64,000 bases of DNA from Frankiales bacterium (GTDB taxonomy: Bacteria; Actinomycetota; Actinomycetes; Mycobacteriales; SCTD01). The notes below the pieces were generated by a model, which made no database searches, was not told where the DNA came from, and was given only the letters and a program-made list of their open reading frames with translations. The position numbers were made by a program, and so were the translations under genes. Numbering within the stretch: position 1 is the stretch's first letter; each line of letters begins with the position of its first letter. Below are positions 54,515 to 63,741 of the stretch, piece after piece. Location of the stretch: contig JAOPVP010000022.1 in assembly GCA_025966135.1 (NCBI GenBank), positions 1 to 64,000 on the forward strand, read 5' to 3'.

Positions 54515-56641
54515 ATGAAGCGCATCTCCGTCGACATCGGCGGCACGTTCACCGACTGCTTCTTCGCCTGGGACGAGAAGTACGTCGAGGCCAAGGCCTT
54601 GACCACCCACCACAACCTGGCTCTCGGCTTCAACGAGGCCCTCGACCTTGCCTGTAGTCGCGCCGAGCTGGACCGAGACCAGGTCCTCTCGGAGGTCGAC
54701 TCCGTCCGTTATGCCACGACCCTGGGCACCAACGCGCTCATCGAGCGGAAGGGTCCCAAGGTCGCTGCCATCGTGACTCACGGCTTCGAGGACACGATCC
54801 CGCTGTCACGCGGCCGCGGATACGGCGAGGGCCTCGACCCGTCGATGCAGCAGAACCTCGCAGCAGCCGAGCGCCCCGAGCCCCTCGTTCCCCGGCACCT
54901 CATCCGCTCGGTCAAGGAGCGCGTCAACTCCGCCGGCAAGGTCGTCGTCCCGCTGGACGAGAGCGACGTGCGCAACATGGTCCGCGAGTTGGTCGACCAG
55001 GGGGCGGAAGCGCTCGTGGTCTCCTTGACCAACGCGACCGAGAACCCCGGGCACGAGCTACGGATCCTGGAGGTCGTCCTGGAGGAGTTCCCGCCGCACG
55101 AGCTCGGTGCCATCCCCGTCCTGCTCGGGCATCAGGTATCCGGTCGCAAAGGTGAATACGTGCGCGCCACGTCCACCATCGTGGACGGCTTCCTGCACGA
55201 GATCATGTTCCACGCCCTGAGCCAGCTCGCGAACAACCTGCGCGAATCCGGCTACGACAAGCCCATGCTGGTCGTCCACAACTCCGGCGGCATGGCACAG
55301 ATGAACTCCACCGATGCTCTGCAGACGATTCACTCAGGTCCGATTGCCGGCGTCAGTGCGGCCGAGCACCTCTCGAGCGAGACCGGGATCGGCCACGTGA
55401 TCTCGACTGACATGGGAGGCACTTCCTTCGACATCGGCCTCGTGCCCGAGGGTGGGGTCAAGCACTACGACTTCCAACCCACGATCGACCGCTGGCTGGT
55501 GTCGGTGCCGATGATCCACCTGCTCACCCTGGGCGCAGGTGGCGGCTCCATCGCGTCCTACGATCGGATCCACCGGGGCGTCAAGCTGGGCCCGGAGTCG
55601 GCCGGCTCCGACCCCGGCCCTGCTTGCTACGACCGCGGCGGGCTGCGGGCAACTGTCACTGACGCCGACCTGCTGCTGGGCTACCTCGACCCCGACAACT
55701 ACGCCAACGGGTTCATCAAGCTCAATCCCAGACGGTCCGTCTTCGCCATCGAGGAGACGCTCTGCGACGAGCTGGACATGGACGTCATCCAGGTCGCCAA
55801 GGAGATCAAGCGCGGCGTCGACGAGCAGATGGCCATCGGTATCGCGAAGGAGCTGCGCGTACGCGGCTACCTCCCGGAGGACTTCACGATGCTCGCCTAC
55901 GGCGGTAACGGACCGTTGCACGCGTGTGGCATTGCCGACAGGGCCGGCATCAGGAGGATCCTCGCCCCGCCCTTTGCGTCCGTGTTCTCGGCGTTGGGCG
56001 CAGGCAACATGAAGCAGTTGCACATCCATGAGCGCGGCGCGCACGTCGTGATGTACAACGCCACGACCCGAGCGCTGTATGACAACTACGACGAGTTCAA
56101 CCTCATCGTCGAGGAGCTCGAGCGCAAGGGGCAGGAGGACCTCGTTCGCCAAGGGTTCGACGCATCCGACGTCCGGTACCGGCTGGAGATGGACATGCGC
56201 TACGGCAACCAGCTCGTCACGACTGCGGTGGTGTTCGACCTCGACCGGATCCACGGGGTCGGCGACGTCCTGCAGATGATTCAGACCTTCTCCAACATCT
56301 ACGGTCAGCGCTACGGCGAGGGCTCGGAGGCTCCCGAGGCCGGCATCCGCGTTCAGACCATCCGGGTTGCCTCGTTCGTCGACGGCGACGTCGTGAAGTT
56401 CGAGTCCCTCGACAACGAGGGGGCCCGCACGATCCCGACGCCGATGAGCCACCGCGACGTCTACTTCGTCGCTCACGACACCGCCGTGCACACGCCGATC
56501 TACGACGCCAGCGCGCTGACCCACCAGCACAGGGTCCCCGGCCCGGCCATCGTCACGACCGAGAACACCACCTATCTCGTCGAGCCCGGCTGGCGCCTGG
56601 AGCCCACCTCCCAAGGCGCCGTGTGGTTCCTGCGCGACTAG
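54515..56641 (+). CDS. HyuA/acetone-carboxylase-beta-like subunit (second)
   Basis: The 708-residue protein has the canonical N-terminal motif SVDIGGTFTDCFFAWD, GTNALIERKGPKVA, SGPIAGVSAAEHLSS and DMGGTSFDIGLV. It is 26-35% more typical of the family than the first HyuA-like subunit by motif preservation (judged by eye). The size matches the acetone-carboxylase beta and one of the two large acetophenone-carboxylase HyuA subunits. ATG 54515 follows GGAG at 54502. It binds ATP and is expected to activate the substrate or bicarbonate. Confidence 0.92.
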   Translation: MKRISVDIGGTFTDCFFAWDEKYVEAKALTTHHNLALGFNEALDLACSRAELDRDQVLSEVDSVRYATTLGTNALIERKGPKVAAIVTHGFEDTIPLSRGRGYGEGLDPSMQQNLAAAERPEPLVPRHLIRSVKERVNSAGKVVVPLDESDVRNMVRELVDQGAEALVVSLTNATENPGHELRILEVVLEEFPPHELGAIPVLLGHQVSGRKGEYVRATSTIVDGFLHEIMFHALSQLANNLRESGYDKPMLVVHNSGGMAQMNSTDALQTIHSGPIAGVSAAEHLSSETGIGHVISTDMGGTSFDIGLVPEGGVKHYDFQPTIDRWLVSVPMIHLLTLGAGGGSIASYDRIHRGVKLGPESAGSDPGPACYDRGGLRATVTDADLLLGYLDPDNYANGFIKLNPRRSVFAIEETLCDELDMDVIQVAKEIKRGVDEQMAIGIAKELRVRGYLPEDFTMLAYGGNGPLHACGIADRAGIRRILAPPFASVFSALGAGNMKQLHIHERGAHVVMYNATTRALYDNYDEFNLIVEELERKGQEDLVRQGFDASDVRYRLEMDMRYGNQLVTTAVVFDLDRIHGVGDVLQMIQTFSNIYGQRYGEGSEAPEAGIRVQTIRVASFVDGDVVKFESLDNEGARTIPTPMSHRDVYFVAHDTAVHTPIYDASALTHQHRVPGPAIVTTENTTYLVEPGWRLEPTSQGAVWFLRD

Positions 56642-56667
56642 CCGACACGACACAAAGGACCTCAGAG

Positions 56668-58971
56668 ATGACAGCAATCTACGACCACGAGAGCAAGTCG
56701 CTGACGGCCCAGGAGCAGGAGTGGGTCGACCAGTTCATGGACGACACCACGTTGTTCCTCGGACCAGACCCCGAGATCATGCGCGACCACAGCATTACCG
56801 CTCGGACCCAGTTCGAGGAGGAGTGCATCGCCAAGGGCATCGACCCGCTGCAGGTCGACCGCATCCGTAAACGACTGGCCGGGGCCCTCGATGAGGGCTA
56901 CGAGATGTGCGAGGCCATGGGCGCTGCACCCGGTGCCAAGTGGGGCGACCTGACCACGGCCATCTACACCGCTTCAGGCGACGTGACATACCTGTCGTGT
57001 CACGGTGTGATCGCTTTCTCGGCGATCCTGCACCACCCGATCCGGTACATCATGAAGTACTGGAAAGACGAACCAACCGTGGGCATCCACCCGGGCGACG
57101 GCTTCATCCACAACGACGCGCGGTTCGGCAACGTCCACAACACCGACCAGTCGATGATCATGCCCGTCATGCGCGATGGGCGCATCATTGCCTGGGTGGC
57201 AGCCACGATCCACGAGGGGGAGAACGGCGCTTGCGAGCCCGGCGGGATGCCCTCCGGGTCCGAGACGCCGTTTGATGACGGGTTGCGGATGAGCCCGTTC
57301 AAGATCTTGGAGAGGGGCGAGTTGCGTCGCGACCTCGTGACCTTCCTGCAGCACTCGGTGCGTGACCCGAAGCTGCAGCTGGCGGACCTCAAGGTCAAGA
57401 TCGGCGCCGTCCAGCGGATCATGGAGCGGGTCGACAAGACCATCGACGAGGTTGGCGTTGACGCGTTCGTCGCGGCCTTGCGCATCACGGTCGAGGACGT
57501 CGAGGAGGAGGTGCGCCGCCGCATCAGGGAGCTTCCGGACGGCACTGTGCACTTCAACCAGTTCATGGACTCGACGCTCAAGGAGAACATCCTCATCAAG
57601 TTCTCCTGCAAGGTGACCGTGAAGGGAGACAAGATGACCATTGACCTGCGCGGCACCGGTCCCGAGATCCTCAACCGCGCTATCAACTCTCCGTTGTGCT
57701 CGGTCAAGTCGATGTTCATGCAGGCGATCCTCGCGTTCTGGTGGCCGGACCTCCCGCGCTGCACCTCGGCCATGAGCCCCATCGAGATCATCTCCGATGA
57801 GCACACCTGGGCCGACGCCGGCTACGACGCCCCGATGGGCCAGTCGTTGCAGGCATCGTTCCGAGGCTTCTCGGCCTTGCAGTCGTCCTGGGCCAAGCTC
57901 CAGTTCGCCAACCCGGAGAAGTTCTCCAACGTGATCGCGCCATGGTTCAACCAGATCAACACCTTCCTGTGGGGCGGGTTGACGCAGCACGGTGACCAGG
58001 TGGGGAACCTCTGTGCGGACCTGAACGGCATGCCGGGTGGGGCCAAGGCCTTCCTGGACGGCGAAGACGCCGTCTCCCCGCTGTTCTGCGCCATGGCAGA
58101 CACCGCCGAGCAGGAGGTGATGGAGGAGGAGGTGCCCTTCATGCAGCTGGTCTCCAAGCGGCTGGTCCGAGACAACATGGGCTTCGGCAAGCACACCGGC
58201 GGCATGGGCTACGAGATGATCGTGGCCAGCGAGGGGACACCGCTCTGGGGTTTCATGACGGTCACCTCAGGGGCCAAGTTCTCCTCCGTCTACGGCATGT
58301 TCGGAGGCTACGGCTGCGGCACCTACCCCCTCGCCCGCGTGAAGGGCATCAACGTCTACGACGTGCTCCGTCAGGACCCCAGCCGGTTCGACCTGTCGAT
58401 CGAGAAGGTCATGAACGACCAGCCCTTCGAGGGCGGCCGGTACACGACCAGCCACATGGGGATGCAGTTCGACGTCGCGAAGGACGGCGAGCTGTACATG
58501 ATGAGCCAGGGAGCCGGCGGCGGCTACGGGGACGTGCTCGAACGTGACCCGCTTGCCGTGGTTAAGGATGTCGAGCTCAACCGGATCACCGACCGGGTGG
58601 CCCGCGAGATCTTCGCCGTGGCCTACGACCCCACGACCTTCGTCCTGGACGTCGAAGGCACCAAGGAGCTTCGCTCCCAGGTCCGCAGTACAAGGCTCGA
58701 GCGCGGCAAGCCGTACGCCGAGTTCGTCAGGGAGTTCGTCACTCCCGAGCCGCCCAAGGACCTTCCCTACTACGGGTCCTGGGGCGACGACACCGACGAG
58801 CTCACCGCGACCGTGTTCGACATCGACGGGCCGCAGCGGGTGACCGCACCGATCTCGCAGATGCCGATCATCATGCTTCCGGACCGCCGGGACCTCAAGG
58901 TCGCGGAGCTCGAGGCACGGGTGCGCGAGCTCGAGGAGAAGCACGGCGAAGACGTGCGCCGCAAGTCCTGA
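56668..58971 (+). CDS. HyuB/acetone-carboxylase-alpha-like subunit
   Basis: The 767-residue protein is a hydantoinase B-family catalytic subunit: WGDLTTAIYTASGDVTYLS, GIHPGDGFIHNDARFGNVH, MSPFKILERGELRRDL and GGYGDVLERDP. The HNDARFG and VHNTDQ region is where this family keeps metal ligands. Size agrees with the alpha subunit of acetone carboxylase (about 776). ATG 56668 follows AAAGGA at 56653. It pairs with the HyuA-like subunits to form the active enzyme. Confidence 0.92.
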   Translation: MTAIYDHESKSLTAQEQEWVDQFMDDTTLFLGPDPEIMRDHSITARTQFEEECIAKGIDPLQVDRIRKRLAGALDEGYEMCEAMGAAPGAKWGDLTTAIYTASGDVTYLSCHGVIAFSAILHHPIRYIMKYWKDEPTVGIHPGDGFIHNDARFGNVHNTDQSMIMPVMRDGRIIAWVAATIHEGENGACEPGGMPSGSETPFDDGLRMSPFKILERGELRRDLVTFLQHSVRDPKLQLADLKVKIGAVQRIMERVDKTIDEVGVDAFVAALRITVEDVEEEVRRRIRELPDGTVHFNQFMDSTLKENILIKFSCKVTVKGDKMTIDLRGTGPEILNRAINSPLCSVKSMFMQAILAFWWPDLPRCTSAMSPIEIISDEHTWADAGYDAPMGQSLQASFRGFSALQSSWAKLQFANPEKFSNVIAPWFNQINTFLWGGLTQHGDQVGNLCADLNGMPGGAKAFLDGEDAVSPLFCAMADTAEQEVMEEEVPFMQLVSKRLVRDNMGFGKHTGGMGYEMIVASEGTPLWGFMTVTSGAKFSSVYGMFGGYGCGTYPLARVKGINVYDVLRQDPSRFDLSIEKVMNDQPFEGGRYTTSHMGMQFDVAKDGELYMMSQGAGGGYGDVLERDPLAVVKDVELNRITDRVAREIFAVAYDPTTFVLDVEGTKELRSQVRSTRLERGKPYAEFVREFVTPEPPKDLPYYGSWGDDTDELTATVFDIDGPQRVTAPISQMPIIMLPDRRDLKVAELEARVRELEEKHGEDVRRKS

Positions 58972-59028
58972 CCCGCGCAGGACGATGCCTCTCCACACCC
59001 CAGCCCGCCCTCACTTCCTTGGAGCCCC

Positions 59029-59835
59029 ATGCCGATGGACTTCACCTCGATCATCTCCACGCCACCATCCGGACGGAGAACTGCGGTCGTCCTCGACTAC
59101 CTGGAGTACGCCCAGGCGGTCATCTTGCAGGGCCAACCGATCCCGTGGGGAGACCCGAGCGCCTACTCCCAGTTCGTCGGCCAGGCGCAGGGTCTGCTGA
59201 GACCCGACACGACTCTGCTCGACCTCGGAGCCCTGTACGACTTCCTTCTCGCGTCCGACGACGCGCTGACGAACGCGATGTCAGCGAGGTCGCGCACCGG
59301 GTACGCCCTCAGAACGCTGTTGGCTGACGAGAAGACCGCGAGCGCTGCCCTTGAGCTGGCTAGCGTGGTGTCGCAGACGTCCGCGGCTCCGCTCGTGCTT
59401 CAGGTCCCCTCACCCCTGCTGTGGCTGGCGCGCACCCACGAGCTCAGCGGCGCCGGAACCGCGGGCGACCTCGACCTCGATCACGCGGAGAACGCGGCGA
59501 TGTATGTCGCCGACTGGCTCCGCCGGCTGTCGGTGCTACCCGTGTCGATGCTGCTCCTCGATGAGCGTTGGACAGGGGCCGGGGTACTGCCGCTGGTTGA
59601 CACTGCGGCCTACGTACCGGTCTCTAACGTCACCGATCACTATCGGTGGGCTCTTGCGCGCCGCACTCAGGATGGGATCACCACGCTGTTGTCCACAACG
59701 ACGGGTACCTCGGTGCCGCAGGACTACTGGCTCTCCGACGTCGGGACCGCGCCCACTGGCGACTTTCTCCTTGCTGAGATCCCCGCCGACGCAGTGCCCG
59801 AGACGGTGCTGTCGCAGCTGGCGAAGCTGGACTGA
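59029..59835 (+). CDS. Fifth protein of the carboxylase-like operon (ApcE-like in position)
   Basis: The 268-residue soluble protein (about 29 kDa) follows the HyuB-like gene by 57 bp with TTGGAGC before ATG 59029. It has no recognised catalytic motif; phrases include DYLEYAQAVILQGQPIPWG and HAENAAMYVADWLRRL. Acetophenone carboxylase has a fifth, smaller subunit needed for activity, and this protein has the right place and similar size, but I do not recognise sequence homology with certainty. Acting as an accessory or chaperone-like subunit is inferred. Confidence 0.7.
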   Translation: MPMDFTSIISTPPSGRRTAVVLDYLEYAQAVILQGQPIPWGDPSAYSQFVGQAQGLLRPDTTLLDLGALYDFLLASDDALTNAMSARSRTGYALRTLLADEKTASAALELASVVSQTSAAPLVLQVPSPLLWLARTHELSGAGTAGDLDLDHAENAAMYVADWLRRLSVLPVSMLLLDERWTGAGVLPLVDTAAYVPVSNVTDHYRWALARRTQDGITTLLSTTTGTSVPQDYWLSDVGTAPTGDFLLAEIPADAVPETVLSQLAKLD

Positions 59836-59890
59836 GCAGCACAAGGTCATCGAGACAGCGTTCGAGGCCTAAGAAAGACGATCTGCGAAC

Positions 59891-59921
59891 CGGTCGACCA
59901 GGCCGTTGGCCTCGTGGACCG
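59891..59921. terminator. Hairpin between convergent operons
   Basis: CGGTCGACCAGGCC (59891-59904), a 3-nt loop and GGCCTCGTGGACCG (59908-59921) form a 14-bp stem with two mismatches. It lies between the end of the carboxylase-like operon and the end of the asparaginase gene and could end transcription both ways. There is no T run. Confidence 0.5.
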
Positions 59922-59958
59922 TGACATCCTGCCGTTGTACGACACCCGACGACCGAGG

Positions 59959-60975
59959 TCACTGCAGCTCGCTGACCTGCTCGAAGCGCTTCCGGACTCC
60001 TTCTGCGCTCTCGCCGGAGGCCAGCAGCAGGCTCAGCAGCACACGCGCTTTCAGGCCGTCGAGGAATCCAGCCGACACCAGGCCGCGGCTCAGCAGATCC
60101 CTTTCGGATCCGGGGAACCCGTAGGTCTCTTGGAGCATCTGTCCTCCGCCCGTCCGGGAGGCGAGCACCACCGGCATCCGCTGGACCAGCCGCTCGAGCG
60201 ACGGGACCACCTGGGCCGGCACATGGCCGCCGCCAAAGGCCTCCACTACCAGTCCCGCGTACCCCAGCGCTTCTACCTGGTCCACCAGCCGACCATCGTC
60301 GCCCAGCGAGATCGTGAGCAGCGCAACGGACGGGATGGCGACAGCGTCGGAGAGGGAGATCTTCGTGAGGGGCGCCGGCCGCAAGGCGATGCGCGGCCGG
60401 CCTTCCACGATCCACCCGAGCGGCCCAGCCGTCACCGAGCGGAAGGTCGCGGGACTGGACGTGTGCGTCTTCCGGACGAAGCGCGCGGCATGGATCTCGT
60501 CGTTCACGGCCACCACCGTCCCCAGGCCCCTGGCTCCGGCGGCGGCCGCCACCTGTACCGCCGCCAGCAGGTTCGCGGGCCCGTCGGCTCCCGCGAGCGT
60601 GGGGTTGCGCATCGCTCCTGTCACCACCACCGGGCGGTCACCGGAGACCAAGAGGTCCAAGGCGAACGACGTCTCTTCGATCGTGTCGGTGCCCTGTGTG
60701 ACGACCACGCCAGTGGTTCCCTGGTCGAACCGGTGGGCGATCTCCTTCGCCAGCGCGGCCATGTCCTCCAGCGTCAGGTCTCCTGAGGCGGCCTGGCGGA
60801 AGGCCACCGTCTCGAGCTCGGCGGTCTCCTGGAGCTGCGGGACTGCGGCGACGAGCTCGCGGGCGCCGAGTCGGGGCGTCACGCCTCCTCCGTCCGACCC
60901 GGGGGCGTTGGTCGAAGCGATGGTCCCGCCGAGCGAGAACACCGTCACCGAAGGGAGGCTTGTCTGAGCAGTCAC
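59959..60975 (-). CDS. Asparaginase (type II-like)
   Basis: The 338-residue enzyme has VFSLGGTIAST with the nucleophile Thr, TQGTDTIEET with the second catalytic Thr-Asp pair, and GADGPANLLAAVQVAA. It hydrolyses asparagine or a related amide such as a half-amide to ammonia and acid. GTG 60975 lies 17 bp after the stop of the GTPase gene. It shows no signal peptide, so it acts in the cytoplasm. Likely final ammonia-releasing enzyme of this nitrogen-removal cluster. Confidence 0.93.
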   Translation of the reverse strand: MTAQTSLPSVTVFSLGGTIASTNAPGSDGGGVTPRLGARELVAAVPQLQETAELETVAFRQAASGDLTLEDMAALAKEIAHRFDQGTTGVVVTQGTDTIEETSFALDLLVSGDRPVVVTGAMRNPTLAGADGPANLLAAVQVAAAAGARGLGTVVAVNDEIHAARFVRKTHTSSPATFRSVTAGPLGWIVEGRPRIALRPAPLTKISLSDAVAIPSVALLTISLGDDGRLVDQVEALGYAGLVVEAFGGGHVPAQVVPSLERLVQRMPVVLASRTGGGQMLQETYGFPGSERDLLSRGLVSAGFLDGLKARVLLSLLLASGESAEGVRKRFEQVSELQ

Positions 60976-60992
60976 GCGGCCAGTCGCTCTCG

Positions 60993-61994
60993 CTAGATGT
61001 TGAGGAAGGTGTGGAAGGAACGCTCGAGGAGGGCGGTGTCGATGTCCTGCACGATCAGGACAAGTCGCGTGCCGGGCGGAGCTGATCGGTTGAGGTGCTC
61101 GGGCCGGTGGATCACATGCTGCACACCGTTGACCACGACCGGACCGACGTGCTCGACGTCGAGGATGCCCTTGACGCGCAGCACCTGCGGACCGTGGGTG
61201 TCCAGCAGGAGGCTCAGCCACACGGCGAACGCCTGCCAGTCCAGGCGTTCAGCCGTGACCAGCTCCAGCGTCCTGATCGAGCTGACATGAGCTGCATCAG
61301 CGTCGCCAGCTGCGTCGGACGAGGCGACCGTCTTGCCGAACACGATCGGGGGGAGCACTACCCGCAGCAGCTGGCCCTTGGCGGTCACGCTCACTCCCGC
61401 TGACGGGTTGAGCTGGCGCAGGCGGCTGACCAGGTGCTCGATCTCGTCCGAGCCGGCAAGGTCGGCCTTCGTGACCAGAACGTCGTCTGCGGCGAGCAGC
61501 TGTCGCATCGCAACCGGGTGCTGCTCGATGCTGTGCAGACCGGTGAGGGCATCGACCGTGACGCAGATCCGAGCCAACGCGAAATGATGCTTCAGGACGG
61601 GGTCCTGCGCGACCGTGAAGGCGATTGGCCCGGGGTCCGACAACCCGCTCGTCTCGATGATCACATGATCCCGCGTCGGCGCGAGTCCACGTTGCTCAGC
61701 ATCAAGCACCTCCGCCAGCGCGCGCGCGAGCTCACCCCGTCGGGTGCAGCACCCGCAGCCGCCGGAGACCACGACCGGACTGTCATCAGCAGAGTCCAGG
61801 AGCAGGTCGTCGACCATCGCCTGCCCGAAGTCGTTGAGGATCACCGCCGGCGGGGTCACACCGGGCTTGCTCAGCTCCTCACGCAGCAGCGTGGTCTTGC
61901 CGGACCCGAGAAACCCGCTCAGCAGGGTGACCTGTCGCCGTCCTCCCGCCCGGAGCGGCGGCGCTCCGAGCGCGGGCAGGCCGAGCACGGTCAC
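60993..61994 (-). CDS. G3E-family GTPase (CobW/metallochaperone-type)
   Basis: The 333-residue protein has Walker A LLSGFLGSGKTTLL, the metal-binding SGGCGCCTRRG, ETSGLSDP and the TKAD base motif, followed by a CobW C-terminal domain. G3E GTPases insert metal into enzymes such as nitrile hydratase, hydrogenase or B12. GTG 61994 overlaps the previous stop as GTGA. In this cluster it may load the metal of the HyuB-like or deacetylase-like enzyme; zinc supply as part of the Zur regulon is an alternative. Confidence 0.92.
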   Translation of the reverse strand: MTVLGLPALGAPPLRAGGRRQVTLLSGFLGSGKTTLLREELSKPGVTPPAVILNDFGQAMVDDLLLDSADDSPVVVSGGCGCCTRRGELARALAEVLDAEQRGLAPTRDHVIIETSGLSDPGPIAFTVAQDPVLKHHFALARICVTVDALTGLHSIEQHPVAMRQLLAADDVLVTKADLAGSDEIEHLVSRLRQLNPSAGVSVTAKGQLLRVVLPPIVFGKTVASSDAAGDADAAHVSSIRTLELVTAERLDWQAFAVWLSLLLDTHGPQVLRVKGILDVEHVGPVVVNGVQHVIHRPEHLNRSAPPGTRLVLIVQDIDTALLERSFHTFLNI

Positions 61995-62317
61995 CGGTCG
62001 CTCCTTGGCGTGCTGGCCAAGACTTCCAGGAGCACCGGGTCGAGCACGTCCGGGCGGCGCGAGGAGAGCCGTTGCGCCGCCTGCCAGACAGCCGGCAGCC
62101 CGGCAGCCACCTCGGAAGCACCCTTGCGGTCCGCGATGACGACGTACCGTCCGGAGCCCGGGTCAGAGACCTCAAGCCCGTACGGCGACAGCACGGCTGC
62201 CAGGATCCGCTTGCGGCGATGCCGGGCACGCACCGGAAGATCGTTCGCGTCGCTGTCGTCGGAGATGACGTCGGCCCAGTGGGACTCCTCGGCTAGTTCG
62301 TAGCAGAGCACACACAC
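61991..62317 (-). CDS. Hypothetical Cys-containing protein (108 aa) of the catabolic island
   Basis: GTG 62317, with GGAGG upstream, opens a 108-residue frame: an N-terminal CVLCYELAEESHWAD with a CxxC-type pair, then a basic segment (RARHRRKRILAAVLSPYG) and a C-terminal helix. It overlaps the GTPase gene (GTGA). The CxxC near the N-terminus could bind metal or act in redox. I do not recognise a family. Its fixed position before a metallochaperone GTPase suggests that the two work together. Confidence 0.65.
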   Translation of the reverse strand: MCVLCYELAEESHWADVISDDSDANDLPVRARHRRKRILAAVLSPYGLEVSDPGSGRYVVIADRKGASEVAAGLPAVWQAAQRLSSRRPDVLDPVLLEVLASTPRSDR

Positions 62318-62357
62318 GGCCTTCGCCCTCCTCGTGGCGCGCGGTCTCACGAACGAC

Positions 62358-62394
62358 CTGGAAAGGGCGGGGCAAACGGCCTCGCCCCGTCCAG
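62358..62394 (-). terminator. Hairpin between the deacetylase-like gene and the 108-residue gene
   Basis: CTGGAAAGGGCGGGG (62358-62372) and CCTCGCCCCGTCCAG (62380-62394) form a 15-bp stem with three mismatches and a 7-nt loop. There is no T run; it might weaken readthrough from the deacetylase gene. Confidence 0.4.
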
Positions 62395-62420
62395 GACAGA
62401 TCAGATCAGATCAGCCTGAC

Positions 62421-63335
62421 TCAAGCGCTGCCCGGCAAGAAGGGGCTGCCGTCAGCACCCGGAAAGGCATAGCGCTTGCGGAAGTCGTCCGCCGCCCCCT
62501 CCATGGTGACCCAGCTGACGCCCTCATGTCCGTTGATGTACTCAATCATGCGCTCGAGCATCAGCAGCACCTGCGGGCGCCCGCTGACGTCCGGGTGGAG
62601 CGTGAAGGCGTAGACGCCGTAGTCCTGCTCGCGGTAGACCCAGTCGAACTGGTCCTTCCACCACGACTCGACGTCGCGCGGGTTGACCCAGCCGGCGCTG
62701 TTGGGTGCCTTCTTGATGAACATCATCGGCGGCAGGTCGTCCATGTACCAGTTGGCACCGATCTCGACGAGGTCGATCACCTCGCCACGCTCGAGGGGCT
62801 TCATCCAGGAGCTTGCCTCCTGGGAGTAGTCGATCTTGGTCCAGGTGTCACCGACGCGGGCGTAGAAGGGCGTGAAGTCGTGGAAGCCCTGGCCGTGGTC
62901 ATAGGTGAAGCCGTACTTCTGCAGGAGCGAGGCGGTGATGTTGGACATCTCCCACCACGGCGGCACGTACCCACGGGGAGCACGACCGGTGACCTTCTCA
63001 ATCAGCTCGACGCAGTAGGACAGGACGTCCTCCTCCTGCTTCGGCGTCATGGCGACGGGGTTCTCGTGCGAGTACCCGTGGGCGCCGATCTCGTGCCCCT
63101 GATCGACGATCCGCTTCACGGAGTCCGGGAAGGTCTCGATCGAGTGGCCGGGGATGAACCAGGTCGCGGGGAGGTCGTACTTCTTGAAGAGCTTCAGCAG
63201 TCGTGGCGTTCCGACCTCACCAGAGAACATCCCTCGCTGGATGTCCGACGGTGAGTCCTCACCACCGTAGGAGCCGAGCCATCCACCGACGGCGTCGACG
63301 TCGACACCGAATACGCACTTGATGTCCTTGGGCAT
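62421..63335 (-). CDS. Polysaccharide-deacetylase-fold hydrolase (PuuE/cyclic-imidase type)
   Basis: The 304-residue protein starts at ATG 63335 with AGGAG 6 nt upstream; ATG 63341 lies too close to that site. It has the NodB fold metal motif: Asp in CVFGVDVDA and the [11 protein letters not shown] pair of His, then [10 protein letters not shown] and [12 protein letters not shown]. No signal peptide, so it acts in the cytoplasm, unlike most polysaccharide deacetylases. Relatives of this kind (PuuE allantoinase, cyclic imide hydrolases, HpPgdA) open cyclic amides or ureides. Its neighbours (amidase, asparaginase, HyuA/B-like genes) support that role; the substrate is unknown. Confidence 0.9.
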   Translation of the reverse strand: MPKDIKCVFGVDVDAVGGWLGSYGGEDSPSDIQRGMFSGEVGTPRLLKLFKKYDLPATWFIPGHSIETFPDSVKRIVDQGHEIGAHGYSHENPVAMTPKQEEDVLSYCVELIEKVTGRAPRGYVPPWWEMSNITASLLQKYGFTYDHGQGFHDFTPFYARVGDTWTKIDYSQEASSWMKPLERGEVIDLVEIGANWYMDDLPPMMFIKKAPNSAGWVNPRDVESWWKDQFDWVYREQDYGVYAFTLHPDVSGRPQVLLMLERMIEYINGHEGVSWVTMEGAADDFRKRYAFPGADGSPFLPGSA

Positions 63336-63741
63336 GTCCATCTCCTCGAAATTTCGCTACCGCCGCTGTCGCGACGGGTTGGGCTGACAAAGAAGGGAAA
63401 ACTGGGCGCTCAGGGCACGCCGTTGCCCGAGTTGGGGCCGAGGTCTGCCCGACGTACAGGTTGCCTCCGGGCTCGCTGGCGAGCAGTGCGGCCGTGGGAG
63501 CGAGCTCCTCCGGCACTCCGAAGCGTCCGAGCGGCAGCTCGGCGCGCCTTACGACCCTTTCAGGCTTCACCGACGCCCTCGATCATGGGGGCCTGCTGGG
63601 CCTGGTCGCCGGCACGCACGCATGGAACGCGAACGCCTGGCCCGTCCAGTCGCCCGTCCAGGGCGAGGGGTCGACCGTCCGAGTACAGGACCCCATGCCA
63701 CCCGTCTCCGTCAGGTGACACGAAGGCATCCTTCTAGGCTG
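63336..63741. other. Intergenic region holding the SDR remnant
   Basis: About 400 bp between two divergent genes. Apart from the decayed SDR at 63411-63620 I see no gene. The promoter of the sensor kinase and that of the deacetylase-like gene must lie here. Confidence 0.5.
63411..63620 (-). pseudogene. SDR C-terminal remnant with frameshifts
   Basis: On the minus strand, LPLGRFGVPEELAPTAALLA and EPGGNLYVGQT are the C-terminal part of an SDR. The normal ending GPNSGNGVP (stop TCA at 63411-63413) is in the next frame, and the region before (APMIEGVGEA) is in yet another, so at least two frameshifts exist. The N-terminal half with the cofactor motif is missing. A decayed gene between the deacetylase-like gene and the sensor kinase. 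Confidence 0.7.

Noticed and set aside
57000..58194. Minus-strand frames opposite the HyuB-like gene
   Set aside because: Arg/Leu/Val-rich shadows without starts or motifs.
62397..62414. CAGAT tandem repeat (3.6 copies)
   Set aside because: A short simple repeat just after the deacetylase-like gene; no further meaning can be supported.
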